Shown here: positions 1 through 5,378 of the stretch, in pieces
Position numbering within the stretch: the first letter of the stretch is position 1
How the letters are laid out: the number at the start of each line of letters is the position of its first letter
NCBI GenBank assembly: GCA_947258895.1
Contig: CAMYKE010000134.1
Location: 1 to 5,378, forward strand
DNA length: 5,378 bases
Reading direction: 5' to 3'
From: an uncultured Pseudomonadales bacterium
GTDB lineage: Bacteria > Pseudomonadota > Gammaproteobacteria > Pseudomonadales > IMCC2047
Program-made: the position numbers and the translations under genes
Notes under the pieces: generated by a model
What the model saw: the letters and a program-made list of their open reading frames with translations, nothing else
Databases searched by the model: none
What the model was told of the DNA's origin: nothing

Positions 1-21
1 TTTGAGATTCGAGATACTCAT
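1..21 (-). CDS. 5' end of an unidentified gene, cut by the left edge
   Basis: Only the first seven codons are inside the window, reading MSISNLK from the ATG whose A is at 21. The start is well supported: AAAGGAG lies at 35-29 on the minus strand, seven bases before the ATG, the best-spaced ribosome binding site in the window. The gene lies downstream of the DUF4242 gene on the same strand, but a likely terminator at 154-120 and 242 bases of non-coding DNA separate them, so it may be transcribed on its own or by read-through. Seven residues are too few to assign a family, and I do not recognise the product. Confidence 0.72.
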
Positions 22-28
22 GTCTGAA

Positions 29-35
29 CTCCTTT
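29..35 (-). promoter_or_regulatory. Ribosome binding site of the left-edge gene
   Basis: AAAGGAG read on the minus strand, followed by a 7-base spacer (TTCAGAC) and ATG at 21-19. This near-consensus site is the main evidence that the seven codons at the edge are a real gene start. Confidence 0.75.
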
Positions 36-119
36 GTCGGTTGGTTTGATTCGCCGGGACTGGGCAATTGCCTGTACCGGTCGAGCCAAGCATGTTGGTG
101 AGTCGTGGAATTCAGCGTG

Positions 120-154
120 AAAAACGGCGTGTAATTTGCGTGGTATTTACGCCG
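120..154 (-). terminator. Rho-independent terminator-like hairpin after the regulator-DUF4242 unit
   Basis: On the minus strand CGGCGT (154-149) pairs perfectly with ACGCCG (130-125) and is followed at once by TTTTT (124-120). An alternative fold pairs CGGC plus GTAA with TTAC and GCCG around a two-base bulge, lengthening the stem. The loop is long (18 bases) and the T-run short, so efficiency may be moderate. It lies 110 bases past the stop of the DUF4242 gene, in the right orientation to end that transcript. Confidence 0.6.
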
Positions 155-263
155 GGCCGCGGTACCCGAGGTACAGCAGATTCAACAGGGAGATGTCGGA
201 AAACAGGGGATTGGCTGGATGTGATTCTCGTGTTGTTGCAATGGAACAGCAGCACGGCCCTGC

Positions 264-797
264 TCAGGCAGGTGGATAATTGTCGGGACAGTAATATTCG
301 CAGGACCAGACGCGCTCGACCGGCAGACCCGCCTGGCGCTGGGACTGGCGCACCGATTCGGCGTCCGGCGCCTGGTACAGGCAGATCATGCGCTTGCGAT
401 CGCTGGCGAACAGGGAACGCAGGAATAGCACCTGTCGTTGTTCGAGGCACCAGGCGGCGGCCGCTTCCAGGGACTGGATCTCTGCAAAGCTCACCGCTGA
501 GGGGAAGCGTCTCTCAACAACCACATTGGGTTGTCCTGACTGTTCGGAATCGTAAACTTGTCCCGGCCAAACGGCCATGGATTGACTGCCGTCGTTATAC
601 ACCAGCATTCGTACGGATTCACTGTCGGGTGCCTGAAAGTGGCAGATCAATGATTCACCATCCTCCGCCAGCAGGCTCTCCTGCCAGGCGATACGATACA
701 GGGGCAGGCAGTCGGCATGTTCATCGCCCATGCGTACGAAGTCCTCCCGGCTGATGGGGGGCTGAAAACGGCGTTCCAGTACGATCGGCGACATCAT
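264..797 (-). CDS. Tandem DUF4242 protein (two repeats), possible metal-binding protein
   Basis: A 177-residue protein starting MMSPIVLERRF. It is two copies of one domain. Repeat 1 is residues 5-84 and repeat 2 residues 92-171; they share LERRF/VERRF at the first strand, ICHFQAPDSESVR/ICLYQAPDAESVR in the middle and a VW-x(4)-Y ending. This fits DUF4242, a small ferredoxin-like fold whose studied member, Streptomyces SCO4226, is reported to bind nickel; whether this copy binds metal is unknown. Repeat 2 is nearer the family pattern (AWCLEQ, AGLPVERVW), while repeat 1 has drifted. There is no signal peptide or membrane segment, so it should be cytoplasmic. The start at 797 (or the adjacent ATG at 794) is chosen because the frame continues upstream only by overlapping the regulator gene, and because the family motif begins right after it. 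It lies 7 bases after the regulator stop, so the two are almost certainly cotranscribed. Confidence 0.88.
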   Translation of the reverse strand: MMSPIVLERRFQPPISREDFVRMGDEHADCLPLYRIAWQESLLAEDGESLICHFQAPDSESVRMLVYNDGSQSMAVWPGQVYDSEQSGQPNVVVERRFPSAVSFAEIQSLEAAAAWCLEQRQVLFLRSLFASDRKRMICLYQAPDAESVRQSQRQAGLPVERVWSCEYYCPDNYPPA

Positions 798-804
798 GGC
801 GTAC

Positions 805-3786
805 TCAGCTGACCTCCTTGAGCACCCGGTCGGCGCGGCTGCGAACCCAGATGGCGATGGAACCGGAGGCCAGTTGCCGGATGGCCCCGACGTGACCCTC
901 GGCGTCACCCTGGTCCAACTCCCGTTGCGCCGCATGCAGGGTGATGTGTGCCTGCAGCAACTCCGAAGCCCGCTCCATCAGAGTGGCGAGTTGCAGCGCC
1001 TCCCTGGCCCGGGCGCGCGCGGTTTCCGGCCGGCCACTGCCAAGGTCCAGTATGGCGGCGCGATTGAGCAGGAACGCCAGGCGCTGCTTGGCATCCACGG
1101 CTCGTAATTGTGCCAGGGCGTCATCCAGCCCGGTATCGGAACCTTCCAGGCCGTACCGGCACAGTGACTCCAGCGCACGGGCAAAGGGTAGTTCGCTGCC
1201 CTCCCGCAGGCGCGAGCCGATTTCAAGCAGGCACTTGCAGCGCTCTCTCGCGGTAGCAAAATCATCTCGCTCAACCTCGATGATTGCCAGGTATTCATTG
1301 GCCAGGTATTCGCTGAGCCGATCTCCGCGGCTTTTGCAGAGGGTGCGGGCGTCCTCGAAATGTTCAACGGCTTCATCGAGCCGGTTCTCGTAGTAGCGCA
1401 ACAGCCCCAGGCACAGCGGAATGGCTACGCAGGTAAAATGCCGCCGCGCCGCCAGGGAGCAGGCCTCCATCACCATGGCATCGGCCTGGGCCAGATCCCG
1501 TTCCAGCAGCGCCAGGCACTTGGCCGCCTCGGCCATCCCGAGAATGTGCTGTTCCTCGGTTGCGCCGCGCACCACTCGCTCCGCCTGCAGTGAATCGCGA
1601 TGGGCTCCCATCCACTCCCCATGCTGCCAGCGCACATAGCTGGCCAATTGATAGCCGAGCCTCGCATGGGAAAGGGCACCGTGATCCAGGGCTTGTTCCG
1701 CGAGCTCAATGTACTGGCCCACTGCGGCTTCCCAGTCGTTCAGCGGCGCCGCACACATTCGTACGTCACTGAGCTCCAGCATGCGGCACACGCGATCCGC
1801 ATCTTCAAGCTCGCCAGCAAACTCCATGCCCCTTCGGTACAGTGTCAGGGCATCTTCGTTGGCATAGAAGCGCACGCACAACCGACCCGCAAACACCATG
1901 GCCCGAGCCGCCAGGGCCGGGTCTCCACTCTTTGGCGCATGGTGGGCAAGGTCGGCAGCCAACGCCAGGTCCAGCGCCGTGTCTACCTCCAGGACCTCGG
2001 CGACCCGGCGGTGCATCACCTGCAGTCGTGCCGGGGGGATGTCCTTGTATACCGTCGCGGCGATCAGGTCGTGGGAAAACCGGAAGCCCCGGGTGCCCGG
2101 GTGCAGGATGCCCTGCCGTTCGGCGGATTCCACGGCTGCATCGATGCGGCCGCGCTCGAGGCCCGTGACCTGTTCCAGGGAGCCGATGTTGATGCGAGGT
2201 GCCAGAACCGCTGCCCAGTGCAGCATTGCAACTGCGTCGCTGTCCAGGCGCGACATTCGCTCGTGCACCAGCTCGGCTAGCGAATTTCCGGTGCCACCTT
2301 CGGATTCGGCCCGCGCCAGTTCGATTGCCAGCAGCGGATTGCCGGCACATTCTGCACTCAGTTTTTCCGCATTGGCGTCGGGCGCATGGCTGATGATGAT
2401 CCGACGCAGCGCGCCGGGCGCCAGCGGCGGGAGTTCCAGGTCCCGGAGTAGATTCTGGCGCTGCAGGTCACGCAGCGCCTGCTTCACCGCGTTGTTATCC
2501 AGCAGTTCTGCGGATCTGGCGGCAGCCACTAGCAGCAGGGGCTGTGCCGGGTGCATATGCAGCAGGTAACGGAGCGCGCTGGCGCTGGACTCGTCGCACC
2601 ACTGCAGGTCATCGAACAGCACCACCACCGGGTGTTGCGTAGTCTGCGCCAGCAGCAGTTCGCTGAGACTGGTAAACACCTGGTCCCGGGTCACCCGCTC
2701 ACCTTTTTCCAGCAATGCGCTGGTCGGGTTGTTGGGAAGCGCCCGGCGCAGGGCATCGTTCCAGGCGGCGAAGGGCCGCATGCGTTCGGACTCGAAGGCA
2801 TCGGCTTTAAGGATGCCCGCCCCGGCTTCGCGGGCCAGCGCCGCAGTGGCCTGCAGTAATCGGCTTTTACCCATGCCGGGATCACCCCGGATCAGCACCC
2901 CCCGCACGCGACGGGATTCGATGACTTCGCGCAGCGTTACGGCAAGCAATTCCAGCTCCTGGTCGCGCCCCACGAGGCCCGGGTCCGGGCTTGCGGCCGC
3001 GGCTCTGGTTAGCTGCTGCTCGCCGGACGGGGCGCCGGCGCGCGGCTGCACTGGCGCGGGTTCAGCGCCAGGTCTGACATGTCGGGCCCGGTATAACAGG
3101 CCTTTATCCTCGGCACCCAATTCTTGCAGCAGGTGCAGACCCAGACGATACTGCTGTTCCGCTTCCTGAATCCGGCCGAGTCGCATCAGCAACTGGATCA
3201 GGGCGCCCCGGGCAGTCTCGTCGTATGGCATGAGACTGACCAGCCGACTGCTGTAGTCGAGCATCGAATCGGGGTAATCGGCATGGCGCGATACAAGTGC
3301 TTTTAACAATGCCGCCTGGGCGCGCATCGCCTGTTCTCGCTGCGCGATACACCAGGCATAGAATTCATGAAAATTGGGCAGCTCCAGGCCTTCCAGAAAG
3401 TGCCCTCGATAGCGATCAACCATCTCCTTGAGCGCCGCAGTGGAGGCCGTCTCCAGTTCACCATCCGCCAGGGCATGCAGCGCGAGCACATCGATATCCA
3501 CGCCCCCGATATCGAAACGTACCGTGGCGCGATCGGCGATAATCCGCCGCTGCTGCTCGTCATCCACCAGCTTCCGGATCTTGGACAGGCTCCAGCGCAG
3601 CGATCCGCGCGGGTCATCAGGAATTTCCCACAATAATTCGCACAACTGCTCCCGGCGAAAGGAGCGCTGGTTCAATGCAAGGTAGGCCAGCAATCCCCGG
3701 GTTTTTCTCGAGGGTGGCAGGTCCAGCACCGTGGCATCGCGCATGATCGCAAGATCACCGAGCACGCAAATCCCGAGTTCCGACAT
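805..3786 (-). CDS. AfsR/SARP-like regulator: winged helix, BTAD, ATPase and TPR-like C-terminus
   Basis: A large one-component regulator of 993 residues from ATG 3786; an adjacent in-frame GTG at 3789 would add one residue, and an in-frame TAA at 3819-3817 rules out a longer form. Numbered from the GTG, residues 6-100 form an OmpR/SARP-type DNA-binding domain (RKTRGLLAYLAL, then RREQLCELLW and LRWSLSKIRKLV). About 101-235 is a BTAD domain with helical repeats (PYDETARGALIQLLMRLGR). A Pro/Ala-rich linker spans 236-270. An ATPase core follows, with VGRDQEL at 273-279, Walker A GDPGMGKS at 302-309, Walker B VVVLFDDLQW at 388-397 and a GNPLLAIELA motif near 484. The rest, about 580-990, is helical and TPR-like, the usual ligand or partner sensing part of STAND proteins. 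There is no C-terminal LuxR helix-turn-helix, so DNA contact is N-terminal. It probably activates transcription after an ATP-dependent switch; signal and targets are unknown. The DUF4242 gene follows in the same transcript. The Shine-Dalgarno is weak (AGGT). Confidence 0.93.
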   Translation of the reverse strand: MSELGICVLGDLAIMRDATVLDLPPSRKTRGLLAYLALNQRSFRREQLCELLWEIPDDPRGSLRWSLSKIRKLVDDEQQRRIIADRATVRFDIGGVDIDVLALHALADGELETASTAALKEMVDRYRGHFLEGLELPNFHEFYAWCIAQREQAMRAQAALLKALVSRHADYPDSMLDYSSRLVSLMPYDETARGALIQLLMRLGRIQEAEQQYRLGLHLLQELGAEDKGLLYRARHVRPGAEPAPVQPRAGAPSGEQQLTRAAAASPDPGLVGRDQELELLAVTLREVIESRRVRGVLIRGDPGMGKSRLLQATAALAREAGAGILKADAFESERMRPFAAWNDALRRALPNNPTSALLEKGERVTRDQVFTSLSELLLAQTTQHPVVVLFDDLQWCDESSASALRYLLHMHPAQPLLLVAAARSAELLDNNAVKQALRDLQRQNLLRDLELPPLAPGALRRIIISHAPDANAEKLSAECAGNPLLAIELARAESEGGTGNSLAELVHERMSRLDSDAVAMLHWAAVLAPRINIGSLEQVTGLERGRIDAAVESAERQGILHPGTRGFRFSHDLIAATVYKDIPPARLQVMHRRVAEVLEVDTALDLALAADLAHHAPKSGDPALAARAMVFAGRLCVRFYANEDALTLYRRGMEFAGELEDADRVCRMLELSDVRMCAAPLNDWEAAVGQYIELAEQALDHGALSHARLGYQLASYVRWQHGEWMGAHRDSLQAERVVRGATEEQHILGMAEAAKCLALLERDLAQADAMVMEACSLAARRHFTCVAIPLCLGLLRYYENRLDEAVEHFEDARTLCKSRGDRLSEYLANEYLAIIEVERDDFATARERCKCLLEIGSRLREGSELPFARALESLCRYGLEGSDTGLDDALAQLRAVDAKQRLAFLLNRAAILDLGSGRPETARARAREALQLATLMERASELLQAHITLHAAQRELDQGDAEGHVGAIRQLASGSIAIWVRSRADRVLKEVS
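812..819 (-). promoter_or_regulatory. Ribosome binding site inside the end of the regulator gene
   Basis: AAGGAGGT on the minus strand is a perfect anti-16S match made from the last Lys-Glu-Val codons of the regulator. It is 14 bases before the first ATG of the DUF4242 gene (797) and 17 before the second, which is longer than optimal. Ribosomes ending on the regulator may reinitiate here, so translational coupling is likely. Confidence 0.6.
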
Positions 3787-3795
3787 CACCGACCT

Positions 3796-3812
3796 GCGGA
3801 CTAGCGGTCCGC
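3796..3812 (-). repeat. Inverted repeat just before the regulator start
   Basis: GCGGAC and GTCCGC form a perfect 6-bp stem around a 5-base loop (TAGCG on the plus strand). In the regulator mRNA it ends immediately before the weak AGGT ribosome binding site, so it could affect ribosome access, or it could be an operator. Confidence 0.55.
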
Positions 3813-3823
3813 GCGTTTAACAG

Positions 3824-3839
3824 GCTGCCGACGGGCAGC
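3824..3839 (-). repeat. Second leader hairpin of the regulator gene
   Basis: GCTGCC and GGCAGC make a perfect 6-bp stem with a 4-base loop. It lies 37 bases before the regulator ATG. On neither strand is it followed by a T-run, so it is not a classical terminator. Confidence 0.5.
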
Positions 3840-3846
3840 GCAATTG

Positions 3847-3862
3847 TCGTTCCCAGCAACGA
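3847..3862 (-). repeat. Third leader hairpin of the regulator gene
   Basis: TCGTT and AACGA form a perfect 5-bp stem around CCCAGC. It is the weakest of the three leader hairpins and may be chance on its own; it is listed because it lies in series with the other two. Confidence 0.3.
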
Positions 3863-3975
3863 GCGGTGATCCCCGCGGGCACAGCAACAGGACTATTTCG
3901 GGGCCTGGCCGCGCCGCACTGCAATTCATGACAATCGTACTACGCTCCTGCTGAACCGTGCATCATCACCGCTTC

Positions 3976-4004
3976 ATTATAAGATTTGGGCCCTCCCAAG
4001 TCGA
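3976..4004 (-). promoter_or_regulatory. Sigma70-type promoter of the regulator-DUF4242 unit
   Basis: On the minus strand TCGACT (4004-3999, four of six matches to TTGACA) is followed after exactly 17 bases by a perfect TATAAT (3981-3976). Transcription should start near 3969, giving a leader of about 180 bases before the regulator ATG. An inverted repeat TTGGG-CCCT-CCCAA occupies 3986-3999 in the spacer, and another overlaps the -35 box; both are placed where a regulator could block or remodel the promoter. Confidence 0.65.
3986..3999. repeat. Inverted repeat in the promoter spacer
   Basis: TTGGG-CCCT-CCCAA, a 5-bp dyad lying between the -10 and -35 boxes of the minus-strand promoter. Its position suggests an operator, but the protein that would bind it is not identifiable. 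Confidence 0.4.
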
Positions 4005-4015
4005 TGCGCCGCATC
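4003..4015. repeat. Inverted repeat overlapping the -35 box
   Basis: GATGC-GCC-GCATC, a 5-bp dyad with a 3-base centre, starting within the -35 hexamer of the minus-strand promoter. It is a candidate operator and lies between the two divergent genes, so a bound protein could affect both. Confidence 0.4.
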
Positions 4016-4066
4016 AGAACGAAATTTGCCCGCAGGTCGATCCCGCAAAAACCACGCTGTCTCCAA

Positions 4067-4078
4067 CGGTAGCTACCG
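4067..4078. repeat. Perfect 12-bp palindrome upstream of the fusion gene
   Basis: CGGTAGCTACCG is identical to its own reverse complement and lies 74 bases before the ATG of the cysteine synthase fusion. Gap-free palindromes of this size commonly bind dimeric repressors or activators. I cannot match it to a named sulfur-metabolism operator. Confidence 0.45.
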
Positions 4079-4081
4079 CGC

Positions 4082-4153
4082 ATGGCGGCCATTATCAGCG
4101 ATATCCGTAAGACACCTCTGGAACTGCGGAATCAACCACCCGGGAGATTGTGA
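4082..4153 (+). CDS. Possible 23-codon upstream ORF coupled to the fusion gene
   Basis: An ATG at 4082 opens a 23-residue frame beginning MAAIISDIRK and ending PPGRL. Its TGA (4151-4153) shares one base with the ATG of the cysteine synthase gene, the TGATG arrangement typical of translational coupling. It has no cysteine or serine run that would suggest classical attenuation. Its ribosome binding site is poor (GGTAG, 9 bases before), whereas the downstream gene has a good one of its own. It may be a leader peptide or just a chance frame. Confidence 0.2.
   Translation: MAAIISDIRKTPLELRNQPPGRL
4142..4146 (+). promoter_or_regulatory. Ribosome binding site of the cysteine synthase fusion
   Basis: GGGAG six bases before ATG 4153. 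An in-frame TAA at 4108-4110 limits the gene start to GTG 4150 or ATG 4153; the spacing favours the ATG. Confidence 0.65.
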
Positions 4154-5378
4154 TGGCAATATACGACAGCATCTTGGACACCATTGGCAACACGCCGCTG
4201 GTCAGGCTCGAAAAACTGGCACCGGCAAATGTGAATCTCTATGTAAAAGTGGAGTCCTTCAATCCCATGGGCTCGATCAAGGACCGAATGGCCCGGGCAA
4301 TCATAGAGGCCGCGGAACAATCAGGAGAGCTGCGGCCGGGGCAGACCGTGATCGAGGCCACCAGCGGCAACACGGGGATCGGCCTGGCCATGGTTTGCGC
4401 CCGCAAGGGCTATCCGCTGGTAGTGACCATGGCGGAGAATTTCAGCATAGAACGGCGCAAACTGCTCCGGTTCCTGGGCGCCAAAGTGGTCCTGACACCC
4501 GCCGCGGAAAAGGGAACTGGCATGCTGAACAAGGCCGTAGAGCTGGCCGCCAGGCACGGCTATTTTCTGTGCCGCCAGTTTGAAAACCAGGCCAATGCCG
4601 ATGTGCATACCCAAACCACCGCCGCAGAATTGCTTACCGACTTTGCCGGCAGCAGCCTGGATTACTGGGTAACAGGTTTCGGCACTGGCGGCACCCTTAA
4701 GGGTGTCTCCCGGGCGTTGCGGGCCGCCAGTCCTGCGACGCGCATAATTGCTGCGGAACCGGATAACTCCCGGGTCCTGGGTAGCGGTCTCGCGCAGCCA
4801 CGCCGGCCCGACGGCAGCCCGGCGGACAGCCACCCGCACTTCCGGCCACACCTGATGCAGGGTTGGAGCCCCGATTTCGTATCGCTACTGACCGAAGAAG
4901 CGCAGCGGGATAAACTGATTGACGAGGTGGTGCCGGTGTCCGGCGACGAAGCGCTGCGCCTGTCCAGGGAGCTGGCGCGCCAGGAAGGGATCCTGGTCGG
5001 CATTTCCAGCGGCGCTACGTTGTCCGCTGCGCTGCAGATAGCCAGGCGTGCAGCGAGCGGCGCCAATATCGTCTGCATGCTGCCCGATACCGGCGAGCGC
5101 TACCTCTCGACGCCGCTGTTTGCGGAGATCGGCGCCGATATGGACGAGGCGGAACTGGCGCTGTCAAGATCCACCCCGGGCTGTCGGTTCGAGACCCCGG
5201 CTACGGTCGCCCCCCCGTCCGGTGTAACCGATACAACGACCACCGACCCCGCGACGGAGGGTTTGGTCACGGCCATCCTTGGGGAGCACCCCGTGGTGCT
5301 GTTCGCCCTGGAATGGTGTGAATTCTGTTGGACGGTTCGCAAGCTGTTCCAGGCGCTGGGCGTGCCTTACCACAGCGT
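4153..5378 (+). CDS. Cysteine synthase-glutaredoxin fusion, cut by the right edge
   Basis: A fold-type II PLP enzyme of the O-acetylserine sulfhydrylase/cystathionine beta-synthase family, expected to make cysteine from an activated serine and sulfide in the cytoplasm. The 408 residues present contain no stop. IGNTPLVRL is at 11-19; the PLP lysine is K43 in GSIKDR; the substrate loop TSGNTG is at 70-75; the phosphate-binding GTGGT is at 177-181; ISSGA is at 284-288 and LPDTGERYLST at 310-320. The synthase core ends near 335, about the usual length of CysK. A Thr/Pro-rich linker (about 340-366) follows, then a thioredoxin-fold start with VVLFALEWCEFCWTVRKLF (381-399); C389 and C392 form a glutaredoxin-type CxxC. 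The rest of that domain is outside the window. Residues 212-246 are unlike CysK: an insertion of HPHFRPH type and QGWSPDF where CysK has QGIGAGF. Substrate use may therefore differ, so no cysK or cysM symbol is given. Confidence 0.9.
   Translation, partial: MAIYDSILDTIGNTPLVRLEKLAPANVNLYVKVESFNPMGSIKDRMARAIIEAAEQSGELRPGQTVIEATSGNTGIGLAMVCARKGYPLVVTMAENFSIERRKLLRFLGAKVVLTPAAEKGTGMLNKAVELAARHGYFLCRQFENQANADVHTQTTAAELLTDFAGSSLDYWVTGFGTGGTLKGVSRALRAASPATRIIAAEPDNSRVLGSGLAQPRRPDGSPADSHPHFRPHLMQGWSPDFVSLLTEEAQRDKLIDEVVPVSGDEALRLSRELARQEGILVGISSGATLSAALQIARRAASGANIVCMLPDTGERYLSTPLFAEIGADMDEAELALSRSTPGCRFETPATVAPPSGVTDTTTTDPATEGLVTAILGEHPVVLFALEWCEFCWTVRKLFQALGVPYHS
5251..5378 (+). other. Glutaredoxin-like domain of the fusion protein (partial)
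   Basis: Residues about 367-408 of the fusion. A hydrophobic strand (HPVVLFAL) leads to WCEFC (TGG at 5314, the two cysteine codons at 5317 and 5326), then the helix TVRKLFQALGVPY, matching the strand-CxxC-helix start of a glutaredoxin. The cis-proline and glutathione-binding parts lie beyond the window end. The CxxC is dithiol, so reducing activity rather than only iron-sulfur binding is expected. Confidence 0.8.

Larger units (their letters stand above)
22..263. other. Intergenic region between the DUF4242 gene and the left-edge gene
   Basis: This stretch of 242 bases contains a terminator-like hairpin (154-120, minus strand), a short GTACC-CGA-GGTAC inverted repeat at 162-174 of unknown role, and the ribosome binding site of the left-edge gene. 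I see no convincing -35/-10 pair on the minus strand between the terminator and the left-edge ATG. A TTGGCT hexamer occurs near 80-85 on the minus strand but has no -10 partner at proper spacing. The open frames across it on the plus strand have no ribosome binding site and run antisense into the DUF4242 gene, so I do not call them genes. Confidence 0.6.
3790..4152. promoter_or_regulatory. Divergent regulatory region between the regulator and the cysteine synthase fusion
   Basis: A gap of 363 bases between two genes that point apart. It holds a clear minus-strand promoter, six inverted repeats, a possible plus-strand -10 box (TATAAG, 3978-3983) sharing the same AT core as the minus-strand -10, and a 23-codon ORF ending at the fusion gene start. 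For plus-strand TATAAG I see no good -35 at 16-18 bases, so the promoter of the right-hand gene is unresolved. Nothing else in the gap resembles a gene or a known RNA. Confidence 0.6.

Noticed and set aside
60..90. Sigma54-like promoter (TTGGCTCG on the minus strand) before the left-edge gene
   Set aside because: The -24-like GG has no GC at the required spacing for a -12 element.
250..263. AGCAG/CTGCT hairpin at the end of the DUF4242 gene as a terminator
   Set aside because: The stem is only 5 bp and no T-run follows on the minus strand; the hairpin at 154-120 with TTTTT is a better terminator.
68..754. Long plus-strand open frame opposite the DUF4242 gene
   Set aside because: Its composition is Arg/Pro-rich with no recognisable domain, it lacks a ribosome binding site, and it is antisense to a clear family member. 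It is a by-product of high-GC codon bias.
798..935. Upstream extension of the DUF4242 frame to an ATG at 935
   Set aside because: The extra 46 residues lie inside the end of the regulator gene in another frame and read as low-quality sequence; the DUF4242 motif begins right after the ATG at 797.
1600..2569. Overlapping plus-strand frames of about 220 residues inside the regulator gene
   Set aside because: They have no domain signatures and are antisense shadows of a 993-residue gene with intact ATPase motifs.
4026..4583. Plus-strand frame of 185 codons at the start of the fusion gene
   Set aside because: It overlaps the cysteine synthase in another frame and shows no family motif; the synthase frame holds every expected PLP-enzyme motif.
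4321..5078. Minus-strand frames opposite the cysteine synthase
   Set aside because: They are antisense to well-conserved coding sequence and carry no ribosome binding site or recognisable domain.
1..5378. CRISPR array, tRNA/rRNA, insertion sequence or attachment site
   Set aside because: I see no regularly spaced direct repeats, no tRNA cloverleaf, no transposase and no flanking terminal inverted repeats in the window.

Overview
The window looks like chromosome of a GC-rich Gram-negative bacterium, most plausibly a gammaproteobacterium. That placement is an inference from high GC coding bias, Shine-Dalgarno spacing, a sigma70-type promoter and the gene families present; nothing in the window fixes the taxon. 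Two transcription units point away from each other across a regulatory gap of about 365 bases, and both edges cut a gene.

Left-pointing unit (minus strand). A promoter near 3976-4004, with a perfect TATAAT, should drive a 993-residue regulator. The regulator has an OmpR/SARP-type winged helix, a BTAD domain, a STAND/AAA ATPase core and a long TPR-like C-terminus. This is the AfsR-like layout best known from actinomycetes. Seven bases after its stop begins a 177-residue protein made of two tandem DUF4242 repeats. A stem-loop followed by five T closes this unit at 154-120. Past it, the first seven codons (MSISNLK) of another minus-strand gene, with an excellent ribosome binding site, run off the left edge.

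Divergent gap (3790-4152). It is rich in dyad symmetry. Three hairpins lie in the roughly 180-base leader of the regulator, one inverted repeat sits between the -35 and -10 boxes, another overlaps the -35 box, and a perfect 12-bp palindrome lies 75 bases before the right-hand gene. A 23-codon upstream ORF ends by overlapping the ATG of that gene (TGATG).

Right-pointing unit (plus strand). A PLP-dependent cysteine synthase runs from 4153 to the right edge without a stop. After the synthase core and a Thr-rich linker it enters a glutaredoxin-like domain with a WCEFC redox motif, so it is a cysteine synthase-glutaredoxin fusion cut at the window end. Its loop following the PLP core also departs from the classical CysK sequence.

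Taken together, the regulator and the DUF4242 protein are probably one functional module (sensing plus a small, possibly metal-binding or ligand-binding protein). The fusion enzyme joins cysteine synthesis to thiol redox chemistry. A regulatory link between the two sides is possible because they share the gap, but the sequence does not prove it.
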